Part shown: positions 46,249 to 59,965 of the stretch, in pieces | How positions within the stretch are numbered: the first letter of the stretch is position 1 | Layout: each line of letters begins with the position of its first letter | NCBI GenBank assembly: GCA_947034885.2 | Contig: OZ019759.1 | Span: 13,146,501 to 13,210,500, forward strand | Direction of reading: 5' to 3' | Source: Thuidium tamariscinum | Lineage: Eukaryota > Streptophyta > Bryopsida > Hypnales > Thuidiaceae | Length of the DNA stretch: 64,000 nt | Notes under the pieces: model-generated | What the model was told of the DNA's origin: nothing | Databases searched by the model: none | The model's input: the letters and a program-made list of their open reading frames with translations, nothing else | Position numbers and translations under genes: made by a program

Positions 46249-48329
46249 GGAGGTTCAGGTGTGTTTTTTAGCACATTTAGCAGCCTTTATCTGACGTCAA
46301 ACGGAGTATGCACGACTACACGCCACGTATAGTAAAAGGAAGCCGTCATGCATTAAGAATGTGAGAATTTTCGGGAAGTAGGTAACATGAAGTTTGCAAT
46401 AACTTAATTCCGAGATCGTGAATTCTTATATTGGCATCTATTGAGCTGAATTCTGACATTGAATCATATGCTTCTATGAACTGAAGCATTCAGCAACTAT
46501 TTTTATGTCTTCCGTGTATTTATTGCGTGCACATGCAAATGATGAATGAACCTCACCTTTGTCGTCGTTTTATGGAAATTGTAATTTGTCCTTCTTTAGA
46601 TACTGTAAACAAATATAGTGCAAGAACACCATGTCCAAGTGCCGGATTTCATAGCCAGGAATACGTCATTGCAGGGATGACTAAAATGGCATTGATCATA
46701 AGTTAAATCATGCAAAGTCTTTGCGGTTTGGAAGATTCAACAATGAACTTACTGAAGCCTTCAAGGATAGACAGCAAAGCACTAAGATTAATCCTCACAG
46801 TCCGTGAAAAATTTGTTGCCATTTCAAAACTAATGAAGTGCTCTGAAAATAACTCTATTTGTCCATTTGCTTCGAAGGAAAAAAAAATAACTATATTTAT
46901 TACGTGAAGGTGGAAGTACATGTCTCCTTTACATCTAGTATCTTTGGAATTCTGAGTTGGAAAATAGACAGTACTATAATGAGAATTTTTATTTAAAATG
47001 TGATTGAAAATTATACCCTACATAGAGATAATCCTTTAAAAAATTACGATGTTCACAATGGGTGAACATTGTAGATGTAAATATATAGGAGAAACTGAAA
47101 TGAATAGTAACCGTTTTCATTTTTTAACTACAATGCTGTAGACATGGAAATGTCTGAAAAGTTCATAATGCAATGAAGTAATGATTTTGTACTACTTTTT
47201 TCTAAATGTAAATTAATAAAAAAAATCGAACTTATAGTGCATGGAATTTACTTCATTAGTTGAAGGAAATGTCAATAAGAAATTAATTATTTGAGTACAA
47301 CTGTGGATCATGAGCTTATAACTTAAATTTGCTAAATTTCCCTATGAAAATAGCATATTAGGAGATCCATTGTCTATGTTAACTTTTAATTCACGTTTAC
47401 ACAATGACAATCAAGACTAAAAATTATATGACAATTTTTTTTTGATGTTTAATAAAATATTTAATAAATTGAAAAAAATTAATAATTTGTTCCAGTCTTT
47501 TTAAACGTTGCCAAGCAATCATCTATAAGCCATGAATTGTCCGCAACAGTAGTAATGGTTTAAATCTCTTAAGATACATGAACTATAATTTCTTTAATTA
47601 TGTTTGCAAGAAAACGACATTTAAATAAATGAATTCTGAGAGTACAAAATTAAAAATTGCCGCACATTATATTTATACTTCCATTCATATAAGTAAAAGA
47701 ATTTAAAGAAACCATGATTCTTATTATCCAAAGAATATAATTCCAAAAATAATTGTGAAATTTATACAACGGTAATGTATCATTTGTCGTTGCAAGAGGG
47801 AAACCAGCTCAATTCCATTGAACATAGAAATATTTGTAATTATTTAGGTTTGAAAGTAAATGATAAGAGAAATCTTACAAAGACAAACTTGTATATATTC
47901 TAAATAATTGAAAATTAAAAATTCTAATTTAACAATAAAAGAAATTAGAAAACACGTGTGCCTATATTGAAAAAATTTCTCTATATTTAAGAGTTGCAAT
48001 GAACATGTTTTCAATTCCAAAGTACGTTAAGAGTTTACATGTTCATTATATTATATTTGATAATGAAGGTGCACTCTTTACATATAGACCTTAGACTAGG
48101 AGAACTTTCAAAAACGGTATATTCACTTCTGTATGTCTTGAACTCTGAAATATAATCCATCTATTTTTGAGTTTGAATATGTGCACAAAGAAAGATTAAT
48201 ATATTTATGAAGACCTTAATATATTTTCATTATCAATTTTTGTACTAGCATTTTGAATATGTTGTACCTTATTAAAGATTTTCTTGTAGAGGTTGTTTTT
48301 GAATTTCTAGAGAGAGCACTAGAAAAGGC
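46249..48329. other. AT-rich gene-free stretch
   Basis: Composition falls from moderate GC at 46.3 kb to strongly AT-rich. Two overlapping opposite-strand open stretches near 46703-46921 have no supporting feature. Confidence 0.5.
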
Positions 48330-48945
48330 TTGTCAAAAATAATAGATAAACTTATTTTCTTACTTTCAAGTTGATTTTTAGCAAAAAAGTTCATATTCAA
48401 CAATTATTTTGAAGGTTCAACTATATTCAATGAATTGGTAGATATGAATGATAGGTAGTATGGATTTTTTTCAAAAACCATTTTGAAATGTTGAATTTCA
48501 CAGAACATTTTTTTAATTCCATTTTCAATTGAAAGCCTCTCTCTTACTATTACTTCTCAATAAAGAATTGAACTTCACCATTTGAGTAGGTCCGTTTGGA
48601 CGTGGACTCTAGAATAGACTCATTAATAGAGAATTTTAGAGGGTTGTTACAAAAAATATTTAAAAATAATTTTTTACTTTCAAGTTGATGTTTGGCGAAA
48701 AAGTTCATATTCGACAATTATTTTAGAGTTAAAACTATATTCAATAAATTGGTATATCTGAGGATAGGTATTATGCATTTTTTTCAACGTCAATTTCTAA
48801 ATCTCATAATTCTAAAACATATTTGTCATTGCATTTTGAACTGGGAGCCTTTATTTTAAGATAACTTTTCAATAATGAATTGAACTTTACCATATGAATA
48901 TGTCCAGTTGGATTAGGACTCTGTAATAGAGTCTTCATTTTGTTA
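48330..48945. repeat. Two-copy direct duplication, period about 314 bp
   Basis: TACTTTCAAGTTGATTTTTA at 48361 recurs as TACTTTCAAGTTGATGTTTG at 48675. The following words (AAAAAGTTCATATTC, CAATTATTTT, ATTCAAT-AATTGGTA, AGAATTGAACTT/TGAATTGAACTT and TAGA-TC near the end) recur in the same order. Copies are perhaps 75-80% alike. Non-coding. Confidence 0.75.
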
Positions 48946-51900
48946 TGTAAAATAAGTTAATTTTCTATAAATATTTGTATCTGAACATTATATATATAAT
49001 CAGAAATGGTGCTATATGAATTGATTATAATTGTAAACAAGCTAGAAGTAAATTTTGAAATTATCTATGATAAACCAAAGAAACCATATGTATGAATATA
49101 GTGTTAGTGCTTTAAAATAGTTACATCTAAGTGAATCAAAGAAATGTGTAAAACTTTGATGTACTTTAATAATGAAACGTAAAAGAAGTATCAATTTCAA
49201 AATACATCATTGTGTATAGTAGAATTCAAATACACAAATCCAAAAAAAAATTAAGCACAACTAGGGATGTCATTTGTAGGAAGGTAATAAGTAATAGATA
49301 AAAAACTATTAAAAGTGGAACATCCGGATTTTAGCTAAACCATAAAAGTAGGAATGTCAGTTATATTTTAAGTTCTATGCCCCTTTCAATGACTTCTATG
49401 AATTCTCTAAACAATTGTAAACCTCAAATGGTATAATTAGAGAGTAGAAATATTGAAATCTTCCATTTCTCAACAAAGAAATGCATGTATTTGATTATTG
49501 AAAGATTTTAGAGAACTATTACAAGGACTAAGAAGTTGCTTTTTTTTCTCTAGTTTATTCAATTTCTGAATTTATTTGTAGTTCCCCAATGTTCTCTTCC
49601 AACAGTAGCTTTCTTATTACAATTAGGTATGTACATGCAATATCGAATGCCCAAAATTATGAGTATTTGCATGAGAAGTTGTTACTATTGTAAATTATAT
49701 ATAGTATTTACTCCCGGGGAGAGAACTTATTGTATAAAAACGAACTATGTGTGTTAAAGTCATTTTTGAACACCCTATATACATTTTTATAACCTATGAT
49801 TTCAACCTATAATTTTGAGATGTACTTAACAGTGACTATAGACTTCTATTGTCCAAAATTTGAATTCAAATAACATATGAAATGATTATTAGAGTAGGTT
49901 CATACAAGACTAACCTGCCATTTTTATCAACTCAAATATTTATAGAAAATGCATTAAAATGAGTAGGACATCAATATTGAAGAAAAAAAACTTTCACAAA
50001 GAAACTATTTTTCACAATTTTTTGTTCATTTTTTAGACATTTTTTTCTTATATAAAATAGGTGTGTGAAAATTATTTTCAGTTCTACAGTGTATTTTGTA
50101 GCTTCAGAAATTTTTAACTAATTATAATCAACACTTTTCGAATATCAATAATCCAAGTTATGAACTTTCAAAGTAGGAGAATATTCTCATTTAAAAAAAA
50201 ATTTAAATTGTAGGATATAAAATAGGGGGTCCAAAATATTCTCGCACGTGGTGTTTGAAGGTTACTCTAAGTTATCTCCCCGGGTATTCACTTATTTTTG
50301 GGCTGTAATAGTTGTGTCTTATGAAGTGCCAATAGAAAAATATATGAACACTTACTTATGACAATTATGTGTTTTTTTTTAGTTTCTTGCTTTTTTTAAA
50401 ATGTTAAAAATTATTGCAATGTACGTGGAGGTGGCGAGGTACTGTAACACATTATAAATTATAGATTATAACCTTTTTTATTCCCTTGAAAAAAATATAG
50501 AGGGATTTGTTGGAAAAGATATTTTTTGAATATAGTTGTAATTATTGCATGGAGGACTTTGAAAGAAGCACTAGATATGTATACTAAATGTTTAATAAAA
50601 TTCTTGTAAGTTGCTTTTAGGTATGAGAAATTCTTTCTCTTTTGTTGAATCTTTTGTACTATGAATTGCCCTTAGCTTAACAACTTCTAAGTCGTCAATA
50701 TTTTTTATAATTTAAACCTTATTCCTATTGAAATGAATTAAAATGTAGAAGTGATAAATGTAAAATGAATATTGAAGATGTTATGTGCACTCAGTTATGA
50801 ACAATAATAAACGAATTGAAATATCAAACATATCGGACATTTCAAAAAATTTAATGGGAAACTTCATAAAAATTATTAAAAAATAGATATACATCAGAGT
50901 AGTTGCTCATGAAATTAAGTCATCCAAAAAAGCATCCAATAAGTCACTTTGTGCCTCGGCGAAGCACATGGAAAATGAAAGTTTGTAAAAATTCATTTTA
51001 ATTAGTACTTGTTTGTATTATGAGAAGTACTGTATTTTAATGAAAACAAAAAAATTGTTTTATGGCTAACAATATTAGTGAAATTGCAAGTATTAATTGG
51101 TTATATGAACATTTGAATTCATGAATTCAACTCTTACATGTGGGCTTTCTTTTTATATTTCTTGATGAATAAGTGAATTGATTTGCAATTAACATATGTG
51201 TCAAAATTATTTGTTGGTTTCCCTTGTGAATGAAATATAAAAGTGAAAGTTTTGTTAAATTGACCTCCAAAAATAGAGGAATGATTACTACAATTTTTTT
51301 AAGATGCTAACGTAGATATTATAGAAAGAAATCACCAAAAGCATAATTGAGTTATAGTGGCCTACCAATCTTTGAATTCAATAAAACAATAATGCATAAG
51401 TAGTGTCATTTCTTTTATCACACATTGCTTTCCAGTCCCAGAAGTAGGGTTCACAGAAAGAGTATGTTTTTTAAGATTTCAATTTCAAATAAAAAGATCT
51501 TTGTGAATTTCTTAAGTATTGTTGTCTTGACTCACAATGGTAATGCAAACCTTATTATTTCCAATGATTATGTGATTGGAAAATCAAAAGAGGGCTAATT
51601 GAATTAAAAAAAAATTACAAGCCAATGTCAGGAACAATAATTGTTGTTGAAGATGATCCAAATTTCACCTAGAGCTAACTACTGATTAAAATGGGATTGA
51701 TGAGAACTCATTTAGCAATGATAGAGAACATGTACCACGTAATTGAAGTTTAGCGTAAATTATTGATTAGTTTGATTGTAATATGTTGAAAGAATTCAAT
51801 TTTCTATTTGTGTAGAATTCATATTTGATATTGAAGTTTATTATATAATAATTATTGTTAAATCTATTCAATTTCCATTAGTAGATGTGAAATATCACTG

Positions 51901-52660
51901 TCTTCTATACTATTATTTTTATTTATATTTTTCTGTTTTATAATTTTCTGTAAACATTTTAAAATGTATACCTTCATGAAGTTTGTTTTTTAGTTAGTTG
52001 AATGCCTTGAGTTCCCTTGCTCAGGGAAACCAAACCCCCCATACTTAGTACCACCAAAAAGATCTTCGTGAGTACAGGTGTACGTTGGTTGAAGAACATT
52101 CCGACTTTCGACGACATAGTATTTGTGTTTGAAAGGGTTTAGGCATTCTAAAATTCAATGTTTTTTTACTTTTATTCAACCTAGGCGTAAGCCCGAATCC
52201 ATTAATATTTATGTAGACTCTTTTATATATTTTTATTTATATAAAACTAAATATTATATATATATAAATATATATTTAATAAATAAATAAATAAATATTT
52301 ATATATATGTAATTCATTTATTTTGCAAAGAACATTATTTTTTTAAAATTTTTTATAAGATTGCATACTATAACAGAGTTGCGCGTAGCAGACAACTTTG
52401 GTTAGTAAAACAGAGAACTGATACACTTGTTTTTCAATAATATGTAAATAGAGCAGCATAACTTACCGGCCTTGTGTTTACTGCCTCCGATATCGTAATG
52501 CAATGGGCCCTGTCCAGTTTTCTGAAAGGAAACCCCATAAACAGCAACTTGTGCTTACTTCAGTCGTTGTGGAATTGTAGTGGTTAGTTAATACGAATTC
52601 ACGTTGGGCAGTGCAGCACCGCACTTAAGGATTTCCCGCCACTTGTTTGTGTTGCCTAAT
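48946..52660. other. AT-rich gene-free stretch
   Basis: No gene is supported. A TA-rich low-complexity patch lies at about 52220-52320. Composition changes abruptly to moderate GC at about 52.38 kb. Confidence 0.55.
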
Positions 52661-52665
52661 ATAAG

Positions 52666-53965
52666 ATGCGACAGGTTGCAATACTAAGTAACTTCATAAT
52701 AACTTGGGAAAAAATGTCTTGCGAAATGAACCTTCACAACGACCTGCCGGTGATGTGTTGGAATTTGGAGAAGTTAAGAGCTTTTCATGAAGCTGCTGTA
52801 GGGTTTCCAGTAAGTTATGCTTTCGCGTTATCTGTATTCATAAATAGACACTGAGGAAGTGGAGCGACTGCGTGATTTGTGGATACCGTGCTCCACGATC
52901 GGCTTGGCGCGGGTGCTATGCAATGGATTGAAATCATTCCAGTGCTTAGTGTATATTGAGGGCAGGTAATTTGTGAACCTTTTTTGAATTTCATTGCGTA
53001 GGTGCATACATTTTATGGAATGCTATTTTCTTGAAAAACATTAGAATCCAGAGAACTTGCGGTTAAACCCTAGGCACATGTTACTGAAAAAACACTGCAG
53101 TGTTCTTTCAGCGAGGTAAACCATTTCTCTTAAAATCCCTTGTAGTTCATGTGCAATGTGCTGGTCCTTTTCTAAGTAGACGCGTAACGATAATCGGAAT
53201 AAGAATGTTTTTTTAAGAATAGCACTAGGAAATGTGAGTAGAAGGAGCAAGGCACGGAGTCGCATGAGTTCCAGAGGACAGGAAGTTGGCAGTCGACATT
53301 TTTTCATCGGTCGTTTTACTTCAGAGTTGCAATTAGAGTACGCCGTGCTTTATAGTCGAAGGACTGTATCTGAACAACTAGGAAGTCGGAGTTTGAAGTA
53401 AAGAACCATGTATCATCTATTGATGTAATGTGTAATTGTTGAACTTGGTGTATTAGTAACGCGCGCGCATCAGTGTAGTTTTCAGTATGTTACCTTCATT
53501 TTCGACTAATGGTCTGTTTCGTTACCATTACTTCAGAAGATAGTTTTAGTATAAGCGCAATTGAACTGAATGTCCAATTTCCATTAGCCGGAGTGAGGAA
53601 GCACAACTACTCTGTAAGACTTGATCTTCAAATGTGATTGTACTGTTTCCTTTATGTGAGATTCTGTTGACGCGCAGTGAATTTTGATGTCCTGTTGAGT
53701 GCATCTGTATGCAGGTCATGAAGTTTAAATCCATGTTTTCAGAAGCCCGTAAGTTCACGCTTGACAACTAAGCTGACGTAGTGGTCACCTTAAAGCGCTC
53801 CAGTAAGTCTCTAATTGTACCCGGAAGTGTAGCAGTCATAGCGGCCTGTGGACAGCATTCAAAAATGTATTTTGAGAATGACGGCGGTTTATATGCACTG
53901 TAATTTCTTCCCTGAATGAACTGAAGTGGAATGTGAAGACTGGCAATTTCGTTTGTTGTATACAA
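52666..53965 (+). pseudogene. Island of coding-looking fragments
   Basis: Three plus-strand blocks read like protein. 52697-52809 ends before a GTAAGT donor (CWNLEKLRAFHEAAVGF). 52853-52974 ends before GGTAATT (RLRDLWIPCSTIGLARVL). 53718-53903 starts after a TATGCAG acceptor, has one in-frame TAA at 53769-53771, and encodes KFKSMFSEARKF then VAVIAACGQHSKMYF. 53188-53400 is also open. Minus-strand readings overlap (53041-53307, 53768-53965), so strand is not certain. No family is recognised. Probably remnants of a multi-exon gene. Confidence 0.25.
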
Positions 53966-54610
53966 TTTACGTAGTCATTGTATCCGACTGAATTGGATAT
54001 CTTGAAACCTCGTGAGAATCAGTATAATAGTATTGAAGCACATGGACCAGTCGAGGTGATTTCATTTTTTGGTTCACAATGGGGGAATCCGAGGAACTTG
54101 TCAGAACAATTTGAAGCATCCACATGAAACAGGATAACCTAATATTTGAAGAATATAAAACTTCTGTGGTATGGAATTTGATACAAGAGTATGTCCTGTT
54201 TTCATACGTTAGCTATCTGTTCATGTGTCCGACTTTGTCGCCTAGGTGTTCTTTTTGCTTCTTTTTAGTGCAATGCCTTTGCCCGTTTGTTATTGAAAAA
54301 AAATTAAAAAAATATGATACAGTGTGCTCGACGTAATAGTCCATGTTTATGAAGAATGCCGAATTTTTGAATGAAGGAGTCGAAAAAAAGTGTGAATGGT
54401 GGTCGACCTATATTGTATTACAATGTCACGTTTAAACTACAAAGAGACAATGAGAAAGAGCTATGCATTAAAGTATTTTGACACAAGTCACAATATCATG
54501 ACTTCTGTTGCAGGTGGTGAAAAAAAAATATGAAGCACCATGTACCCTAAACCCAAGACTGTTTACTTCAATTTCTAGATTGGTGGAGTTAGTAAAACAA
54601 ATTTAAATTA

Positions 54611-55009
54611 ATGTCCACAACATTATTGAAGGAAGAAGTCTATATAATGGCGGAGGAGTTAGTCGGTGAAAGCATTCCACATATTACAGTGATTGGAACA
54701 TCGCAGGATTGGAGCCCAGGTTCAATCCTCGAGAGCTTTGAAAGTTTCGAGGCATTAGAGGAGCAATATCTAGAGCATCTGACATTACTGCATAAAGATC
54801 ACGTTGAATGGATAGTAGAAGGTTTCACCGATGGCAAGTAGTTCTGGGAAGACACCGTTGACGACATTTATAACAAGAACACGTATACCATATCCTGTTT
54901 ATACAACGGTGAATATCCTTTTGACGTTTGGGAGGAGGAATACGAGAACTTCCTTTACGTCCAAGTTTGTGGTGCTCAACAACAGGAAGACAGCGGTTTA
55001 ACAAGTTGA
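54611..55009 (+). pseudogene. Hypothetical acidic protein, ORF split by one TAG
   Basis: ATG 54611 opens 76 residues to TAG 54839-54841, then the same frame continues 55 residues to TGA at 55007-55009. Both halves share an acidic, aromatic-rich style (SFESFEALEEQYLEHLTLLH before; YNGEYPFDVWEEEYENF after), so the frame was probably one protein of about 132 residues. No homologous family is recognised. It lies about 0.7 kb upstream of a CACTA transposase fragment on the same strand and could be an accessory ORF of that element; that link is a guess. Confidence 0.38.
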
Positions 55010-55711
55010 ATGACAAATTTTCAGGTATTGACGTCCTGCAAGATGTTTTATAAAAAGTATGGATAAATCGTAGTATTGAAGTAGCAGTAAATTGTCTTCC
55101 AAGGTTGTACTTTTTCGTGTAAAGGCGAATAGAGGGCGGTACGTGTACTGTTAGAACAAGGTAGAATCGAGAAGATGATTAGAACGTAAGAACGGCACAT
55201 GAGAAAATAACCCTAGTTTGTCGAGAAATATAATGTACTGCTTTTCATTAACCATTGAATTCAGTGCACGGTTATACTGTTTACGAATTGGGCATGTGCT
55301 TGTTACTCCTTAAATGTTTTTACGCATTAGTTCTGAATTTTGTAATTTATGAGTAGAAGGATAAAGAAGCGTTGACTATTTGGGAAGTTATGAGCAGTGC
55401 AGGACCTGAGTGAATGGTGGCTTCACAGTGCGATTATGAACCCAAAGCAAGCACAGTGAAATATCTTTCTGTACTAAGCACTTGCCTTTATTTCTTTATT
55501 TCAGAGGACACTAATGAAATTTTTTTGTGATTGCATTACTTGGAAGTCCGACTTAAAGTATTTTCAGTTTATGAAGGTAAACTATGTACTTCTGCGAGGA
55601 AAGAGCATGGAATTTTCATTATACATTCCGAAGTTCAGACTTCTTTCGGTGGAAACCTGTAAGTTGAATGCAGAAGTCATAATTCAGTGCAGTATTACTC
55701 GATAATCAAAT

Positions 55712-56967
55712 ATGGAAATGGAGGGTCGTCGAAGATTGTCTTTGACTCATCCAGAGCGCACCAAAGCCAGAGACTTGAAACTGTACAGGAGGGATGAAGA
55801 CAGAGCAGCGAGGGAAGGCATTAGCACATATAGATGCCCGTGCAACATTTGTGGCGGTCAAAGGAAACCATGCAGTAGAAGGACTATTGTGAGTCATTTG
55901 AAGCTCAAGGGACGACATGGTGCTCTTCAGGGATGTGCACATGTAAGTATTTTTCAAGAGAACTTCATGAAATGGTAAGGCATGCAAAACATGCTATTGC
56001 AATATTAAAGGTTCATTGTATTTTTTGTAATGATCATTTTCTTTCTGTGACAGGGAGAAGAAGAGGACTCTTCGGATGAGGAATGGGAGGCTAGCATTGG
56101 TGAAAATGCAAGGGCATTTCTTGGACTGGAGGAGCCCATTCAAGAAATTCCACTAGATGGAGGTGTGGGGGTTGCCCGCATGGTAAGACATGCTTTTGTA
56201 AGAGCAGATGTAATTCATTGTGCAACAGTGGAGGTTACATAGAATGAGTTGTTGAGCAATGGAGGACTCGGACATAATTCCAATGGAGGAAGCACTTCCG
56301 ATTCAACAACAACATTTGAAGTTTCAGCAGGGTCCAAAGAAGCACCAGTGGTAAATGATGAAGATGAAGAATTTGAGGATGCACACGAAAATGTATACCC
56401 GCTATTTCAAGAGCCCTCATCGTCTGGTAGCGACGATGGTTCAAACTTGGACAATGAAGAAGACGACATGGAGGAATTGTTTGGCCAGATTTCGAATGGC
56501 GAAGTTGGTGAGAATCCAGCAGTTGAAATGGCAGCCACTTTGCCTTTGTTTGAAGGTGCATCCCTGTCCATGCTGAGTGCCACCCTATTGATTTTGAATT
56601 GTTGCCGCACACATCATGTTTCGAATGTGTTTGTTAATGAGCTTCTAATGCTCTTGTGTAAAAGTATTTTATCCATTCAGAACGTCTTACCTAAGTCGGA
56701 GTACGAGGCCAGTAAAGTGTTGAAGAATTTCGGGTTGTCGTATGACATAATTCACGCGTGTCCAAAAGGCTGTATTCTCTCCCAAGGATTGATGGAGGCG
56801 GAGGACAGCTGCCCCCAATGTGGTAGTAGTCGTTACAAACAATGTGGTCGATCTAGAGTACCTTCTTTGGTACTGAGGCATTTCCCATTGATACCTAGGT
56901 TGCAAAGAATGTTTGCTTTGAAAAAGTTGTCGGAACTAAATACTTGGCATCTTCACAATCGCAGTAC
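55712..56967 (+). pseudogene. CACTA transposase (tnp2-type) 5' part, truncated by insertion
   Basis: Exon 1 (55712-55942) encodes 77 residues with a zinc-finger-like CPCNICGG...H..H pattern typical of the N terminus of these transposases. A GTAAGT donor opens a 111-bp intron that ends CTGTGACAG, and exon 2 starts at 56054 in phase 0. Exon 2 has an acidic stretch, one in-frame TAG (56240-56242), then the hallmark tnp2 N-terminal blocks LPKSEYEASKVL, IHACPKGCIL, CPQCG and FPLIPRLQRMF. The frame stops at 56967, exactly where a second CACTA element begins. The remainder of the transposase (catalytic core) is absent from the window downstream. Expected role: cut-and-paste transposition of En/Spm-type elements. 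Dead as it stands. Confidence 0.82.
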
Positions 56968-58287
56968 CACTACAAAAAAACAGGGGTAAATGTTACTGCG
57001 ATAAATGACTGCATGTCCGGAACAACTCAAAAATGACTCCGCATTCCATAATTTCACCAGCGGAGGCGCAGTCATATGGCTGGAGTCATACAGAAGTCAT
57101 GTAGCAGTCGTCTGCGGGAGTGAGCAACGAAGTCCGCCTTCCATCGACACTTTTTTGTTCAGTCTATGAATGTCTGTCATTGGGAACCTAGGGATGCCGT
57201 CTAGGTCGACACTAGTCATTGAAAAGTCGAACAACTCAACTTCGAGTAACTAGGAAATGACTACAGAGCAACTACATTGCTCAGGATCTACCCTACTGCC
57301 CAATGTTAACATTGGCCGGGCAGGAAGTCTAAAACTTTCGGTGTGAAGGCAGTATGAACTTTCAAGAGGCGTCTTTGGGTGACTTTTTGGCGACTCCAAA
57401 ACGACTTGTGGACCCTAAATTAGGATGGCAGGCCATTTCCAAGCTCAGGACGGCCTAAAGAATGTGTTGACATGGCTAGCAGTCATTTCGGCGATATAGG
57501 TATGCAACTTCCGGTAACTGCTTCGCAACTCAGAAATGACTAATGGCCAAGGGTGGTTTCAGGCGCATAGCTCTTGTTCTCCCTGCTTATGAGGGGCATG
57601 GTTCTTTACTAATGCAGCAATAAGGCATGGTTACAACACTGAGAGGCAGTTTCTGATGCCCTCTGAGATTTTCTAAGACTTTGGATGTTGCATCTTCCTG
57701 CCTTAGAAGTGGCTCACTTTAGGCATTTCTTGAATGCCTGACAAGTGGTATAGGATACAATACGTTACCTTGAAATTCTCTAAGTAGCTTGCATAGGAGG
57801 TGGTGTTCAGGGAACTCTAGCACTGAGCTTCGCTTTTCTTTCTACATTAGAAGTACCAAATGTTTCTTTCTCCAAGTTTAGGTAAAGAGAAGTCCGGAAT
57901 TTTGTAGTAACATGAAAACTGACTTCCCAATTGTACATCAGCTGAAGTAGGAATCATAAAGTGACAGCGGTGTCTTCATATTCTTCTATAGGAAGCCTAC
58001 CATCTTGTGGCATTACACCCTGACCGCAACTGAGCTTCATATTACTCGGAAATGACTACTTTGTGACTTAAGTAACTACTATATGACTTCACAGAGTCTT
58101 CGACTAATACACCTGACTACGTTGCAACTTCAGCCCTACTGTACAGTGACTACACACAATTGCCTACAAGAGATATGCTCAGGATAAAGGCTTCTCACAT
58201 CACCTACAGCGGAGATAAAAATGCAGCAATATAGAGCGGGAAGAAAATACGGAAGCACAAAAGATGTGCAGCCTAAATCAAGTCATG

Positions 58288-58995
58288 CTAATACCCTTCA
58301 TGAGCTAATAGATTATCCTCCTCAGACAATTCTATGGCCCCAATCAGACTTACCGATTCATTGGGAATTGGTAGCCTATAGGGAGCTCTTAGCCCTTCGC
58401 TTTCGACTGTAGTGCACAAAAATGCATCACCTGTGTCAACGACCTCTCGTCGTGCTCGTGCCTCTTTACGTAGCACAACTTTCTAACCTGGTCTCTCTGT
58501 GACGTCGGAGAAGAACACTTGTGTAGTTTGGGTGGGGAAAATGAAAGGGTCGGCCAAGCGAGGCAATTTGTGGCGGAAGTTTACGACGAGGAATCCAGAC
58601 TCATCCTTTGTGTATGTAGGATTACCTCGATTGTCTTGGGATTTCACCCACTCACAACGAAGGAGAATTATCTTTGTGCTCAATGCACCATAATCCAACT
58701 CAATTACGTCCTTCAGCACTCCCACATAGTTCACAGACAACTCCACCTCATTTTCTATGGGCTCCTGAAAAACAGATGCTACCCCGCTATTGTAACTCAG
58801 TAAGTGTTTGGTATTGTCATCCTCCACTCGAAAGTGGTTGCCAAACGCTGTCACCTGTGCATACCTAGTTGCTCTTTGCGATGGGTTCTTGCTCAAGAGA
58901 AAGCGGTCCATGTCTTCCGGGTTATGGAAGTCCGTCTCCAACTGCCCCACTGTGTGTTCCATCCACTCGGCTAGTGAGGGGGTCCCAGGATTCTC
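58288..58995 (-). pseudogene. CACTA transposase C-terminal domain (DUF4216-like)
   Basis: The minus-strand frame, open from 58995, contains YVGVLKDVIELDYG, a run resembling KIILLRCEWV, then ESGFLVVNF, DPFIFPTQTTQVFF and RPG-stop-KVVLRKEARARREV. This is the order seen in the C-terminal DUF4216 domain of plant tnp2 transposases. The stop (TAG, 58483-58485) stands where family members usually have Trp, so it is probably a TGG-to-TAG mutation. The frame continues after it to about 58288. Upstream (higher coordinate) two TAGs precede the block, possibly just before a splice acceptor. The catalytic core is missing, so the element is not autonomous. Confidence 0.75.
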
Positions 58996-59965
58996 CTACT
59001 ATTCACTCTTCCAAGTCCTTCGCAAGTAAGAAAACCAAAATCAGTACAAGAAGGCTAGGGCCTCAAAGCCATGCGTAGTGGATCCATGACTTATCCATGG
59101 CTTCGACTACTGACTTCTAAGTCACATTTAAGTCACTCAGCGTCTTCAGAACTTCAAAATAACTTCAAAATAACTAATCAGTGACTTCGGCGTTTTTTAC
59201 TTTTCAGAGCCACTAACATGGACAAAAGCCTCAGTGATAGAGCCATGGACTACAGTTCGTGGTCACTATATCACATGATACTGCAAGTGAAAAACTTATA
59301 TAAACAAATCTTGCATGGCCGAGGTGTTTGAGAGTACATATCGGTGGGCCACATCTCTGAGCTCACGACTCATGACGTATGGCCTTCCAACCCCTTGCAG
59401 AACCTCCTCTGCATCTCCATATTCTTCATCTTCATCCCATAGTATATGCGATTTGTGCTTCCTAAATCACGTCCATGACATATCCCACATTAGAGCTCCA
59501 CATATTCAGTGTCGCTATGCCACTCATTTGAACCTTGAATCTTGAACCAGAACTCACAGAACTATGACAACTGAGAGTGTGATTGAAGGAAATTCAAATC
59601 CATAATACCCGTGTACACGCACGAAAACGGTGGGCCCTCACATGCGGCTTTATAATTAGTCCCCAAAAGAAGGTAAGTGTTCGAAGAAGTAATTTTTAAT
59701 GACTAATTACTAACTGCTGAAGATTAAAGTCGCCAGTAAGTTACTGTGAAGTCATTAATGGTGACTACGGGACAAGCTAATTTGTGTCCTTGAACTTCAT
59801 GTCCCACTTCAACAGCCAAAGATGAATACTGATACAACGGCGTGGAAATCTCCAAACCTTCGATAGAGGATTAGCCAAAAAACGTACTTCATGTCGAATA
59901 CTTTGCGAAAAAGAATACAGACTCATTCCAGCATAGGTGCGTAATTGTATCCACCAAAAAAAATA

